Position numbers and translations under genes: made by a program. The notes below the pieces were generated by a model. That model saw only the letters and a program-made list of their open reading frames with translations, did no database searches and was not told where the DNA came from. Positions 1 through 8,915 of a stretch of DNA of 64,000 nt are shown in pieces (positions within the stretch are counted from its first letter, which is position 1; each line of letters starts with the position of its first letter). This stretch comes from Thetidibacter halocola (lineage in GTDB: Bacteria; Pseudomonadota; Alphaproteobacteria; Rhodobacterales; Rhodobacteraceae): assembly GCF_018224955.1 (NCBI RefSeq), contig NZ_JAGTUU010000001.1:248001-312000 (forward strand), read 5' to 3'.

Positions 1-150
1 GTCGACCGGGATTTCCGCCGCCTCGTTTACGATGACATGCGCCTTGCCGAACCGCCCCTCGTAAAGCGCGTGGCGCAGCCAGGTCGTCTTGCCCGCGCCC
101 AGATAGCCGCCAAGGATGGTCAGCCGCAGCCGGCCCTCGGCCTCAGTCAT
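1..150 (-). CDS. CobW/P47K-family GTPase, N-terminal fragment (cut by window edge)
   Basis: Only the first 50 residues are inside the window. They hold a P-loop, GGYLGAGKTT (residues 13-22), followed by a beta-strand ending VIVNEAAEIPVD, the arrangement of CobW/P47K/COG0523 GTPases, where the canonical motif is VNE(F/D). These proteins are metal chaperones or insertases. The ATG overlaps the stop of the upstream 97-residue gene, so the two are translationally coupled. Its position at the end of a hydantoinase/imidase operon suggests it supplies metal, probably zinc, to those metallohydrolases; that role is inferred from context only. The C-terminal half is not visible. Confidence 0.8.
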   Translation of the reverse strand, partial: MTEAEGRLRLTILGGYLGAGKTTWLRHALYEGRFGKAHVIVNEAAEIPVD

Positions 151-436
151 CGGCAAGGAAACGGTCGCCCAGCGGATCGACCGGTGTTCCGGTCATGCGT
201 TCGGCAGCGGACCAGAGCGCGGCGAGGTCCGGCACGATCTCGCGCGCGCCGGTGCGCGAGGCCAGCTGGACACCGGGGATCACCCCGTCGTCATGGGCTG
301 CCAGGCCATAGGGGCCCAGCAGCGTGTTCAGGGCCTTGACCCGCTGGAACCGCACCCGAAGCCGATCGCCGGGGCTGGCCGCCCCGGCATCCGTCCAGTG
401 CCCCGGCGCCGCCGGATATCCGCAGGCAGAGCACAT
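143..436 (-). CDS. Conserved small protein of the imidase/hydantoinase operon
   Basis: A 97-residue soluble protein that I do not recognise. It begins MCSACGYP, a CxxC pair that could bind a metal, and has no signal peptide or membrane segment. Its start lies 3 bases after the stop of the imidase-like gene and its stop overlaps the start of the CobW-type GTPase, so it is in the same transcript. A CxxC protein next to a CobW GTPase and two metallohydrolases could be a metal-delivery partner or small accessory subunit. Its codon use matches that of its neighbours. The function is unknown. Confidence 0.7.
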   Translation of the reverse strand: MCSACGYPAAPGHWTDAGAASPGDRLRVRFQRVKALNTLLGPYGLAAHDDGVIPGVQLASRTGAREIVPDLAALWSAAERMTGTPVDPLGDRFLADD

Positions 437-439
437 GGC

Positions 440-1342
440 TCAGATCACCTCGGGCCGCTTGTCGCTGTCGAAGGGATAGCGCTTGCGGAAATCGGCGGCG
501 ATGTCCTCGAAGGTCATCCACTCGACGCCCTCGTGCCCGCTGATGTATTCGATCAGCCTTTCCAGCATCAGCAGAACCTGCGGCCGGCCCGACACGTCAG
601 GGTGAATGGTGAATGCGAAGACCGCGTAATCCATCTCGCGATAGACCCAGTCGAACTGGTCCTTCCACATCTGCTCGATGTCGCGCGGGCTGACGAAGCC
701 GTGGCTGTTGGGCGACTTCTTGATGAACATCATCGGCGGCAGGTCGTCGGTGTACCAGTTGGCCGCGATGTCGACGAGGTCGACCTCCTTGCCGTGCTTG
801 AGCGGCTTCATCCACTCGCCGGCGGTCTTGGTGTAGTCGATCAGCGTCCACTCGTCGCCCACGCGGGCATAGAACGGCTGGAAGTCGCGATACATCTGGC
901 TGTGGTCATAGCTGAAGCCGTGCTTCGCCAGCAGCGCGGCGGTGGAGTTCGACATTTCCCACCAGGGCGCGACGTAGCCGCGCGGCGGCTTGCCGGTCAG
1001 CTTGTCGATCAGCTCGATCGACTTGACCAGCACATCCTCTTCCTGCGTCGGCGTCATCGCGACCGGGTTTTCGTGGCTGTAGCCATGCGCGCCGATCTCG
1101 TGGCCCCCGTCCACGATCATCTGCATTTCCTTGGGGAAGGTTTCCAGGCTGTGGCCGGGAATGAAGAACGTGGTCTGCAGGTCGTATTTCTTGAACAGGC
1201 GCAGCAGGCGCGGCACGCCGACCTCGGTGGCAAAGATGCCCCGCTGGATGTCGGACGGGGAATCCCCGCCGCCGTAGGACCCGATCCATCCGGCGACCGA
1301 GTCGATGTCGGTGCCGAAGGCGCACATGATTTTCTTGGCCAT
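440..1342 (-). CDS. Polysaccharide-deacetylase-family hydrolase, probable cyclic imidase
   Basis: A 300-residue NodB-fold protein. An early Asp pair ([10 protein letters not shown]) and the [13 protein letters not shown] motif (near residues 81-93) supply the metal-binding Asp/His/His set of the family. The sequence resembles cyclic imide hydrolase of Pseudomonas and the HP0310 type more than chitin or peptidoglycan deacetylases: it is cytoplasmic, has no signal peptide and keeps segments such as [13 protein letters not shown] and [13 protein letters not shown]. Cyclic imidases open succinimide-like rings to half-amides, which fits the hydantoinase and carbamoylase genes upstream. A GGGAGAGAG ribosome site precedes the ATG. 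An allantoinase (PuuE-type) activity is the main alternative. Confidence 0.8.
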   Translation of the reverse strand: MAKKIMCAFGTDIDSVAGWIGSYGGGDSPSDIQRGIFATEVGVPRLLRLFKKYDLQTTFFIPGHSLETFPKEMQMIVDGGHEIGAHGYSHENPVAMTPTQEEDVLVKSIELIDKLTGKPPRGYVAPWWEMSNSTAALLAKHGFSYDHSQMYRDFQPFYARVGDEWTLIDYTKTAGEWMKPLKHGKEVDLVDIAANWYTDDLPPMMFIKKSPNSHGFVSPRDIEQMWKDQFDWVYREMDYAVFAFTIHPDVSGRPQVLLMLERLIEYISGHEGVEWMTFEDIAADFRKRYPFDSDKRPEVI

Positions 1343-1370
1343 TTCGTCTCTCTCCCTCGCTGTGATGGTT

Positions 1371-2828
1371 TCAGACGCCGATCGGCATCATCTTGGGGTC
1401 GCGCAGCACGGGGCGCGGCGCGACCAGTTCCTTCCAGGTACTCAGCGCGCGGCCCACCGCCTGGTAGGTGGGACGGCCGACATGCGCCCCACGCCCCGGC
1501 TGCGGCTGGCTCTGCGACGTGCTGTCCCAGACCAGCGCGCCGCGCGACAGCGTGTAACGCGCCGTGGCCGAGACCTCGAACCCCTCGAACACGTTGTAAT
1601 CGATGGCGGATTTCTGGGTTGCCGCCTTGATCGTCTTGCCTGCCTTGGGGTCCCAAACGACGATGTCGGCATCGGCGCCGGGGATCAGTGCGCCCTTGCG
1701 CGGGTAGACGTTCAGGATCTGCGCGATGTTGGTCGAGGTGACGGCGACGAATTCATTCGGCGTCAGGCGACCCTTTTCGACCCCGTAGGTCCAAAGCAGG
1801 GAAAGACGGTCCTCAAGCCCGCCGGTGCCGTTGGGGATCTTGGTGAAATCGCCCATCCCCATGCGCTTCTGCTCGGTGGTAAAGGCGCAGTGGTCCGTCG
1901 CCACCACGTGCAGGGAGCCTGCGGCCAGACCGGCCCAGAGGCTGTCCTGGTGCTTCTTGTCGCGGAAGGGCGGGCTCATGACACGCTGCGCGGCGTGGTC
2001 CCAGTTGGGGTTGGCGTATTCGGACTCGTCCAGCAGCAGGTGCTGGACGAGCGGCTCTCCCCAGACGCGGATGCCCTTCTGCCGCGCCCGGCGGATCGCC
2101 TCGTGCGCCTCTTCGCTCGAGGTGTGCACGATGTAGACCGGCACGCCCACCGCGTCGGCGATGACGATGGCGCGGTTGGTCGCCTCGCCCTCGACCTCGG
2201 GCGGGCGGGAATAGGCATGGGCCTCGGGGCCGCTGTTGCCCTCGGCCATGAATTTCTGTTGCAGGCTGGCGATCAGGTCGCCGTTCTCGGCATGGACCAG
2301 CGGCAGCGCGCCCAGTTCGGCGCAGCGGGTGAACGAGGCGTGCATCTCGTCGTCGTTCACCATCAGCGCGCCCTTGTAGGCCATGAAGTGCTTGAAGGTG
2401 TTCACGCCGCGCCCGACGACCGTGCCCATGTCCTGGAAGATCTGCTGCGACCAGCCGGTGACAGCCATGTGAAAGCCGTAGTCGATGCTGGCCTGCCGCG
2501 CGGCGCGTTCTTCCCAGGTGTCCAGCGCGGCGATCATGCCCTCATCGCCCGGAATGACGAAATCGACCACCATGGTCGTCCCGCCCGAGGCGGCGGCGAA
2601 GGTGCCGCTTTCCCAGGTCTCGGCGGTCTCGGTGCCCATGAAGGGCATTTGCAGATGTGTGTGCGGATCGATGCCGCCGGGGATGACATAGGCCCCCTCG
2701 GCGTCGATCACCTCGTCGCCCTTCAGACCCGGCCCGATGGCGGCGATCGTGTCGCCCTCGATCAGGATGTCGGCCTCATAGCTGCGGTCGGCGGCCACGA
2801 TGGTGCCGCCCTTGATCACTTTCGACAT
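1371..2828 (-). CDS. hydA: Dihydropyrimidinase / D-hydantoinase
   Basis: A 485-residue amidohydrolase-superfamily enzyme that opens dihydrouracil, dihydrothymine or 5-substituted hydantoins to N-carbamoyl amino acids. The binuclear zinc ligands are visible: H56 and H58 in GIDPHTH, the carboxylated lysine in FMAYKG (about residue 152), His in LVHAENGD (H179), His in YIVHTSSEE and Asp in ATDHCAF. Length is normal for the family, with a slightly extended C-terminal tail. The start ATG follows GGGGAGAGAG. The next gene upstream, a D-carbamoylase type, would process its product, so these two form the core of the hydantoin or pyrimidine pathway. Confidence 0.93.
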   Translation of the reverse strand: MSKVIKGGTIVAADRSYEADILIEGDTIAAIGPGLKGDEVIDAEGAYVIPGGIDPHTHLQMPFMGTETAETWESGTFAAASGGTTMVVDFVIPGDEGMIAALDTWEERAARQASIDYGFHMAVTGWSQQIFQDMGTVVGRGVNTFKHFMAYKGALMVNDDEMHASFTRCAELGALPLVHAENGDLIASLQQKFMAEGNSGPEAHAYSRPPEVEGEATNRAIVIADAVGVPVYIVHTSSEEAHEAIRRARQKGIRVWGEPLVQHLLLDESEYANPNWDHAAQRVMSPPFRDKKHQDSLWAGLAAGSLHVVATDHCAFTTEQKRMGMGDFTKIPNGTGGLEDRLSLLWTYGVEKGRLTPNEFVAVTSTNIAQILNVYPRKGALIPGADADIVVWDPKAGKTIKAATQKSAIDYNVFEGFEVSATARYTLSRGALVWDSTSQSQPQPGRGAHVGRPTYQAVGRALSTWKELVAPRPVLRDPKMMPIGV

Positions 2829-2847
2829 GGTTCTCTCTCCCCTTGCG

Positions 2848-3786
2848 TCATTCCGGCGGCGGGATCGCGCCCGTCCGCTCGACGATCAGACCGTAATGTT
2901 CGGGCCGGCGGTGGCGGGCGAAATCGAAGATCGTCTCGCGATAGCGCTTGCCCATGTCGAGGTCGCACTTCGCCGTGATGACCTCGTCCTCGACGGTGAC
3001 GCTCTGCGCCACGATCTCGCCCGACGGCGCGATGATGACCGACTGGCCCAGCATCTTGGAGCCTTCCTCGTTGCCGCACTTGGCCGTGCCCACGACCCAG
3101 GTCGCGTTCTGATAGGCGCCCGCCTGCATCGACAGGTGGTTGTGGAACAGCGACAGCGCGTCCATCGCCACCTCGCCCACGTGGTCGAAGGGCGTGTTGT
3201 AGCCCAGCATCACCATGTCCACCGCCTGAAGCCCCATCACTCGATAGACCTCGGGCCAGCGGCGGTCGTTGCAGATGCACATGCCCATGACGCCGCCGAA
3301 GGCCCGCCAGACCGGAAAGCCCAGGTCGCCGGGTTCAAAGTATCGCTTTTCCAGGTGGTGCAGCACGCGGCCCGGGATCGGCTCGCTGGTGCCGGGCAGG
3401 TGCACCTTGCGATACTTGCCGACGATGTTGCCGGTCCGGTCGACCAGGATCGACGTGTTGTAGCGGCGTTTCACCCCGTTCTCGACCACCAGTTCGGCAA
3501 AGCCGAGGTAAAAGCCGACGCCAAGTTTCTTCGCCTCGTCGAACAGCGGCATGGTCTGGGCCGAGGGCATCTCTGTCTCGTAGAACGAGTCGAGCTCTGC
3601 CTCGTCCTCGATCATCCAGCGCGGAAAGAAGGTGGTCAGCGCCAGTTCGGGAAACACCACCAGTTCGGAGCCGCGCGCCTTGGCCTCGCGCATCATCTCG
3701 ACCAGGCGCTTGACGCAATCGGCGCGGGTCTCTGCACGGGCGATCGGCCCCATCTGGGCCGCTGCGGTCATCACGAAGCGGGACAT
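2848..3786 (-). CDS. N-carbamoyl-D-amino acid hydrolase (nitrilase superfamily)
   Basis: A 312-residue nitrilase-fold amidase that releases NH3 and CO2 from N-carbamoyl amino acids. The catalytic triad falls exactly where it does in characterised D-carbamoylases: E47 (VVFPELAL), K127 (KYRKVHLPG) and C172 (MCICNDRRWPE). The substrate-contact histidines H129 and H144 are also present. It receives the product of the adjacent hydantoinase. The start ATG, after AAGGAACACCC, lies within the last codons of the racemase gene (16-base overlap), so the three are co-transcribed. Beta-ureidopropionase is the closest alternative, but the DCase-type active-site surroundings favour the D-amino acid enzyme. 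Confidence 0.92.
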   Translation of the reverse strand: MSRFVMTAAAQMGPIARAETRADCVKRLVEMMREAKARGSELVVFPELALTTFFPRWMIEDEAELDSFYETEMPSAQTMPLFDEAKKLGVGFYLGFAELVVENGVKRRYNTSILVDRTGNIVGKYRKVHLPGTSEPIPGRVLHHLEKRYFEPGDLGFPVWRAFGGVMGMCICNDRRWPEVYRVMGLQAVDMVMLGYNTPFDHVGEVAMDALSLFHNHLSMQAGAYQNATWVVGTAKCGNEEGSKMLGQSVIIAPSGEIVAQSVTVEDEVITAKCDLDMGKRYRETIFDFARHRRPEHYGLIVERTGAIPPPE

Positions 3787-4469
3787 GGGTGTTCCTTTCG
3801 GGTTGGTTTGGCAGAGGGCCCCAGCGCGACCAGCATCCGCGCCAGCCCGGTCGCGGCGGCGACGCCGTCGATCACCGGCACGCCATGCTCGGCGGCCAGT
3901 TCGGCGGCAAGATCGGCCATGCCCGCGCAGCCCAGCACGATAGCCCCGGCCCCGTCCTCGGCCAGCGCGCGGGCGATCTCGGCCGAGACCTTGCCGCGCG
4001 CATCCGATCCGGGTTTTTCGAGATCCAGCACCGGCACCTCACTGGCGCGAACACGGGCGCAGGCCGAAGCCATCCCGTAGCGGTCGATGTTGTCCGCGAT
4101 CACCGGGACCGAGACTGACAGCGTCGTGACGACACTGAAGCGCGGGCTCAGCAGCATGGCGGCATGAAACGCCGCCTCGCCAATGCCGATCACGGGGATC
4201 GAGACGGCGGCGCGCGCTTCGGCAAGCGCCGTGTCGTCGAAACAGGCGATGATGCAGGCATCCGCCCCCTCGGCCTCGGCCCGTCTGACCTCGGCCATGA
4301 CATGTGGCGCGGCAAGGTCGCCGTCCTCGGGGCCCTGGATCGCCGGCGGGCTGCCGGCACAGGTGCGCGCCTCGACCGTCACGCCGGGACCGGCAGCGAT
4401 GCGCGCGGCTTCGGCGATCTTCTCGGTCATCGACACCGTGGAATTCGGATTGATGACGGCCAGTCTCAT
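3771..4469 (-). CDS. hyuE: Hydantoin racemase (Asp/Glu racemase family)
   Basis: A 232-residue member of the Asp/Glu/hydantoin racemase family, which interconverts D- and L-5-monosubstituted hydantoins without a cofactor so that a stereospecific hydantoinase pathway can run to completion. The two catalytic cysteines sit at C76 (IIACFDDT) and C181 (VLGCAGM), the numbering I recall for rhizobial hydantoin racemases. The opening INPNST is a family signature. Its 3' end overlaps the carbamoylase start by 16 bases, and it starts 3 bases after the stop of the permease gene. Allantoin racemase (HpxA) belongs to the same family and cannot be excluded. Confidence 0.88.
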   Translation of the reverse strand: MRLAVINPNSTVSMTEKIAEAARIAAGPGVTVEARTCAGSPPAIQGPEDGDLAAPHVMAEVRRAEAEGADACIIACFDDTALAEARAAVSIPVIGIGEAAFHAAMLLSPRFSVVTTLSVSVPVIADNIDRYGMASACARVRASEVPVLDLEKPGSDARGKVSAEIARALAEDGAGAIVLGCAGMADLAAELAAEHGVPVIDGVAAATGLARMLVALGPSAKPTRKEHPCPAS

Positions 4470-4472
4470 CGC

Positions 4473-5315
4473 TCAGACCATGCCCTTTCCGGCATCGGAG
4501 ACCCGCCGTGCCTGCCGTTTCTGCCAGATGAGGGCGAAGACGATGAAGGTGCCGATCACGCAGAACGAGAACACAGTCGTCAACGTGCCAAGCGCGAAGA
4601 TCACAGGCGTCGTGACGTTGGTCGTCATGCCGTAGATTTCCAGCGGCAGCGTATTGCGGCTGCCCGCGGTCAGCAGCGTGCGCGCGAATTCGTCGTAGCT
4701 GAGCGTGAAACCGAACAGCGCCACGCCGATCAGCGACGGCGCGATCAGCGGCAACACGATGTGACGGAACACCTGCCAGGGATTCGCCCCCTGGTCGCGC
4801 GCTGCCTCTTCGAACGACCGGTCGAAGCGGTTGAACACGGCAAACATGATCAGAAGGCCGAAAGGCAGCGTCCAGGTCAGCTGGGCGCCGAAGGCCGAGG
4901 TATACCAGTTGATGTTCCAGCCCAGCTGGTTGAACATCAGGCCCACGCCCAGCGACACCAGGATCGACGGGATCACCAGGCTGGCGATGATGACGTAGAA
5001 CAGCACGGTCGATCCGGCAAAGCGCCGCCGGAACGCCAGCCCGCCCATGACCGACAGGACGATGGTCGTCACCATGACCATCATGCTCAGCGCCAGCGAG
5101 CGCCGGAACGAGCCCCAGATGTCGCCCACCGCCTGCTCGGCAAAGAGATCGCGGAACCAGTGCAGCGAGGTGCCGCGCATCGGGAAGGTCAGACCGCCTT
5201 CCGGCCCCTGGAAGCTGAGGATCGCGATGGTGATCGTCGGCCCGTAGAGGAAGATCAGGAACAGGATGAAGACGCCGGTCAGGATGTAGAAGGAAAGGCC
5301 GCGCTTGCCGTCCAT
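4473..5315 (-). CDS. ABC transporter permease, PotC type
   Basis: A 280-residue inner-membrane permease with about six hydrophobic segments. The EAA loop that docks the ATPase is near residues 170-190 (FEEAARDQGANPWQVFRHIVLPLI). It belongs to the polyamine/opine/phosphonate-type ABC importers and pairs with the upstream PotB-type permease. The gene starts one base after that gene's stop, with an AAGGAG ribosome site inside the upstream coding end. The operon context points to uptake of a hydantoin, a pyrimidine catabolite, a cyclic imide or an N-carbamoyl compound rather than a polyamine. The substrate is inferred. Confidence 0.9.
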   Translation of the reverse strand: MDGKRGLSFYILTGVFILFLIFLYGPTITIAILSFQGPEGGLTFPMRGTSLHWFRDLFAEQAVGDIWGSFRRSLALSMMVMVTTIVLSVMGGLAFRRRFAGSTVLFYVIIASLVIPSILVSLGVGLMFNQLGWNINWYTSAFGAQLTWTLPFGLLIMFAVFNRFDRSFEEAARDQGANPWQVFRHIVLPLIAPSLIGVALFGFTLSYDEFARTLLTAGSRNTLPLEIYGMTTNVTTPVIFALGTLTTVFSFCVIGTFIVFALIWQKRQARRVSDAGKGMV

Positions 5316-5316
5316 G

Positions 5317-6261
5317 TCAAAGCTCCTTGCGGATGTCGACGAGGCGCAGCATCACCGCCACCATTATGAGCACGGTGATCAGCAAGACCACCGAGGTCGC
5401 CGCCGCGCCGGGATAGGCTAGCAGCGAGATGTCGTTCTGGATCAGCCGCCCCATGTTGGCAATTTGGCTGCCCGACATGAAGCGCACGGTGATGAAGTCG
5501 CCCATGACCAGCGTCACGACGAAGATCGAGCCGATCATCATGCCCGGCTTGCACAGCGGGATCACCACGTTGGTCAGGATCTGGAACCCGTTCGCGCCCG
5601 CGTCGCGTGCCGCCGCGATCAGCGATTTGTCGATGCGCATCATAGTGTTGAAGATCGGCACCACCATGAACAGCGTGTACAGGTGCACGAAGGCCAGCGT
5701 GACCGAGAATTCAGAGAACAGCAGCCATTCCAGCGGCTGGTCTATGACGCCCATGTTCATCAGCGACTGGTTGGCGATGCCATTGCGCCCCAGGAACGGT
5801 ATCCAAGAGATCATGCGGATGATGTTCGAGGTCCAGAACGGAATCGTGCACAGCAGGAACAGGACGATCTGCCAGGTCAGCGAATGGATGTGGAAGGTGA
5901 GGTAATAGGCGATGGTAAAGCCCAGGACCAGGGTGATCGCCCAGGTCAGGAAAGCGAATTTCAGCGTCTGCAGGAACACGCTGTAGGTCACCTGCGACCC
6001 CAGCAGATACTCGTAATTGTCGAAGATGAAGGCCGGGTAGATCGAGAACGAGGTCGATCCCCAGAAACTGACCACGACGATCAGGGCGATCGGCGCGAGC
6101 AGGAAGAATGCAAGGACCAGCGTCACCGGGAGCGCGAGCGCCCAGCTGCTGAACCCGTCGCTGAGGATGCGACGGGCCAGTGAGGGTTTTCCGGCCTCGG
6201 TCCCCGGCGTTGCCGCCGAGGTGAGGGACGCACGCGGCGCCGTCTGGTCTTGGGATGACAT
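5317..6261 (-). CDS. ABC transporter permease, PotB type
   Basis: A permease of about 314 residues with a cytoplasmic N-terminal extension of roughly 35 residues followed by six membrane segments. The EAA-type loop reads IAAARDAGANGFQILTNVVIPLCKPG. It is the first of the two permeases of the importer. I place the start at ATG 6261 (MSSQDQT), preceded by AAGGACGG; a TTG one codon earlier is possible. It follows the binding-protein gene by 10 bases and is followed by the second permease after one base, so the order is ATPase, binding protein, permease, permease. Confidence 0.9.
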   Translation of the reverse strand: MSSQDQTAPRASLTSAATPGTEAGKPSLARRILSDGFSSWALALPVTLVLAFFLLAPIALIVVVSFWGSTSFSIYPAFIFDNYEYLLGSQVTYSVFLQTLKFAFLTWAITLVLGFTIAYYLTFHIHSLTWQIVLFLLCTIPFWTSNIIRMISWIPFLGRNGIANQSLMNMGVIDQPLEWLLFSEFSVTLAFVHLYTLFMVVPIFNTMMRIDKSLIAAARDAGANGFQILTNVVIPLCKPGMMIGSIFVVTLVMGDFITVRFMSGSQIANMGRLIQNDISLLAYPGAAATSVVLLITVLIMVAVMLRLVDIRKEL

Positions 6262-6271
6262 CAAGCCGTCC

Positions 6272-7552
6272 TTACGCTGCGATGAACTCGTTCCACTTGC
6301 GGACCATGTACTGGTTCTCGTCCATGACGGCGTTCCAGCAGGCCACGGCGCCCATGCGGTCGTAGAACGAGCCGCCGTCGCGCACCGCGCCCACGTCTTC
6401 CATCTGCACGCCCTGCGGGTTGACGATCGGCGCGGTGGCTTCCTTGCCCTCGAACCAGTAGCCCCACTCGTTCTCGGACATGAAGTCCTTGGAGGTTTCC
6501 GGAACCGCCGAGTAATAGCCCTGGCGCATCAGGAAGCCGCCGACCCAGCCGGACAGGTACCAGTTGATGTATTCGTAGGCCGCGTCGAGCGCAGCGCCGG
6601 ACAGGTTGGCGTTCAGGCCGATGCCGCCGCCCCACGAGCGATAGCCCTCTTCTAGCGGCTGGTAGACGCAGGGGATGCCCTGGCTGCGCACGGCGGTGAT
6701 CGCGGGCGACCACATCGACTGAATCACCACTTCGCCCGACGCCATCAGGTTCACCGACTCGTCGAAGGTCTTCCAGAAGGCGCGGAACTGGCCGGCCTTC
6801 TTGGCTTCGGTGAAGATCGCGATGGTCTTGTCGATCTCCTCGCGGGTCATGTTGCCCTTGTCGCCATACTGGATCTCGCCCATCGACTCGCAGACCATGG
6901 CCATGTCCATGATGCCGATCGAGGAAATGTCGAGGATCGAGGCCTTGCCCTTGAACTCGGGGTTCAGCAACTCGGACCAGTTGTTGATCGGCCGGCCGAT
7001 CAGGTCAGGGCGGATGCCCAGCGTGTCGGCGTTGTAGATCGTCGGGATAAGCGTCATCCAGCCGGATTCGTTGTTCACGAACTCGCGGCCGTCCACGCCC
7101 TCGACGAAGCCCACCGAATGCGGCGCGGTGCCCTGCGCGATGGTGCTTTCCGGCGTCAGCTTGCCGTCGCGGAAGATGCCGACGATCTTGTCGTAGTTGG
7201 CGATGCGGCTGGTATCCATCGCCTGGAGGTTGCCGATCGGCCAGACTTTCTTGCAGATCCAGTATTCGATGTCGGCGATGTCGAAGGAATTGGGCTGGGT
7301 CGCCACGCGCTGCGCGACAGCGTCCGAGTCGAGCGCCGTGATTTCCAGCGTGATGCCAAGGTCTTCCTTGGCCTTGGCCGCGATCTCGTTGAAGGCCGAG
7401 ACGCCGGTGCCAGCCTGGCGCAGCACGATCTCGTTCTGAGCCCAGAGCATCGGTGCGCCGAGCGTCGACGCGCCCGCAGCGGTCACGCTGGCCGCAGCGC
7501 CCTTGAGCAGCGTGCGGCGGCTCAGGCCGTTGCGCTTGGTGAATTTCGTCAT
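6272..7552 (-). CDS. ABC transporter substrate-binding protein (Tat-exported, PotD-like)
   Basis: A 426-residue periplasmic binding protein. The N-terminus carries a twin-arginine signal (LSRRTLLKG, residues 9-17), a hydrophobic stretch and a probable cleavage near APMLWAQ. The mature part has the mixed alpha/beta architecture of polyamine-type solute-binding proteins, including a late WGGGIGLNANLSG loop. Tat export is less usual for this class and may mean folding before secretion. It lies between the ATPase and permease genes of the same importer and should set the substrate range of the island. The ligand cannot be read from sequence. Confidence 0.9.
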   Translation of the reverse strand: MTKFTKRNGLSRRTLLKGAAASVTAAGASTLGAPMLWAQNEIVLRQAGTGVSAFNEIAAKAKEDLGITLEITALDSDAVAQRVATQPNSFDIADIEYWICKKVWPIGNLQAMDTSRIANYDKIVGIFRDGKLTPESTIAQGTAPHSVGFVEGVDGREFVNNESGWMTLIPTIYNADTLGIRPDLIGRPINNWSELLNPEFKGKASILDISSIGIMDMAMVCESMGEIQYGDKGNMTREEIDKTIAIFTEAKKAGQFRAFWKTFDESVNLMASGEVVIQSMWSPAITAVRSQGIPCVYQPLEEGYRSWGGGIGLNANLSGAALDAAYEYINWYLSGWVGGFLMRQGYYSAVPETSKDFMSENEWGYWFEGKEATAPIVNPQGVQMEDVGAVRDGGSFYDRMGAVACWNAVMDENQYMVRKWNEFIAA

Positions 7553-7617
7553 GTCCGTCTCCTTGTATTGGGCGCGGTTTTTTCGGTGCGCCGTTTCCCT
7601 GCTGGTCTTTCCTCGAT

Positions 7618-8601
7618 CTACTGGGCGAGCGGGTGCAGATCCCGTTCGTGCCAGTTGATCCGAACCTGCGAGCCCTGTTCGAGGGGCTTCGCAAAGAACT
7701 CTTCCTCCGGCACCATTGCGTTGATCGCCGTGTCGCCGGGGCCGACAAGGCCGAGCGAGACATGTGTGCCAAGATATTCCACCGAGGCCACGGCGGTCTC
7801 GAGCCCGCCATCCGCCCCCGGAGCGATCTGCACCCGGTCAGAGCGCAGCGCAAAGCGCTTGCCGTTCAGCGCGATCACGTTGTGACCGCCGATGAAACGG
7901 GCCACGAACTCGGTCTTGGGTGCGTTGAACACCTCGCGCGCGGGGCCGGCCTGTTCGATGACCGCGTTGTTCATCACCACGACCTCGTCTGCCAGCGCCA
8001 GCGCCTCGTCCTGGCCGTGGGTGACATGAACGAACGTGATTCCAAGCTCTTGCTGGAGTTTCTTCAACTCGCTGCGCATGCGGATGCGCAGGAACGGGTC
8101 CAGCGCCGACAGCGGCTCGTCCAGCAGCAGCACCTCGGGGCCAGTAATCAGCGCGCGCGCCAGTGCGGCGCGCTGCTGCTGGCCGCCGGACAGCTGCGCG
8201 GGAACCCGGTCGGCCAGCGTGTCAAGCCCCACCAGTTCCAGCAGTTCGCGCGCCTTCTTGTGACGGGTCGCCTTGTCGATGCCCTTCATCTTCTGGCTGA
8301 ACGCAACGTTGTCGAGCACCGTCATGTGCGGGAACAGCGCGTAGCTCTGGAACATCATCGCCGTGCCGCGCCTGGCCGGTGGCATCTGCGAGATGTCGGT
8401 ATTGCCCAGCAGGATCGCGCCCTCGCTGACGCTTTCATGCCCGGCGATCATCCGCAGGGTCGACGACTTGCCGCAGCCCGACGGACCCAGCAGACAGACA
8501 TAGCTGCCGTGGTGAAACAGGTGATTGATCGCGTTCACGGCAACGGTCGTGCCGTAGCGCTTGGTCACCGAAACAAGCTCCAGATCGAGTTTAGACCGCA
8601 T
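7618..8601 (-). CDS. ABC transporter ATP-binding protein, PotA type
   Basis: A 327-residue ATPase, first gene of the minus-strand catabolic operon. It has Walker A GPSGCGKSS, signature LSGGQQQRAALARAL, Walker B VLLLDEPLSALD and the switch His in FVHVTHGQDEA. The C-terminal 90 residues form a TOBE-like regulatory domain. I chose ATG 8601 (MRSKLDLEL) because GGAGGCAGAGGGGA lies just upstream; an earlier in-frame ATG at 8646 would add 15 unlikely residues. The divergent hyuAB unit begins 314 bases away, so the intergenic region probably controls both. Confidence 0.92.
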   Translation of the reverse strand: MRSKLDLELVSVTKRYGTTVAVNAINHLFHHGSYVCLLGPSGCGKSSTLRMIAGHESVSEGAILLGNTDISQMPPARRGTAMMFQSYALFPHMTVLDNVAFSQKMKGIDKATRHKKARELLELVGLDTLADRVPAQLSGGQQQRAALARALITGPEVLLLDEPLSALDPFLRIRMRSELKKLQQELGITFVHVTHGQDEALALADEVVVMNNAVIEQAGPAREVFNAPKTEFVARFIGGHNVIALNGKRFALRSDRVQIAPGADGGLETAVASVEYLGTHVSLGLVGPGDTAINAMVPEEEFFAKPLEQGSQVRINWHERDLHPLAQ

Positions 8602-8915
8602 GGCGTCCCCTCTGCCTCCCGCTCCCGCAACACGTCGGGCATCCACCGTTCACAGACAATCTGACCGACCGACCTACAACCTCCACAATACGGCGGATGG
8701 TGAAAAAGTCGGCATTTTATTTCTCGCTTGCTCAAAGACTAATCTAATAATTGCGCAACGCCAGTCCAGCTTGTCGTTGTCTTGCGAGATTCGACGCCTG
8801 ATGCTCGGTCTGGCGCCACGACTGACCCTGCCGGCCCGCCACGAGGGCGGCACTGGCGACTCGGGGTCACCGACACAGCAAGCGCGACAGGCGCGATCTG
8901 AGAGGGGAAGCGGGG
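8602..8915. promoter_or_regulatory. Divergent control region between transporter operon and hyuAB
   Basis: This 314-base gap separates two oppositely transcribed catabolic units and holds no gene. Its middle (about 8690-8760) is clearly AT-richer than the surroundings, as expected for promoters. A short GACC tandem (near 8661-8672) is visible. I could not define convincing -35/-10 pairs or a clear operator, and no regulator gene lies within the visible part of the island. Confidence 0.5.
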
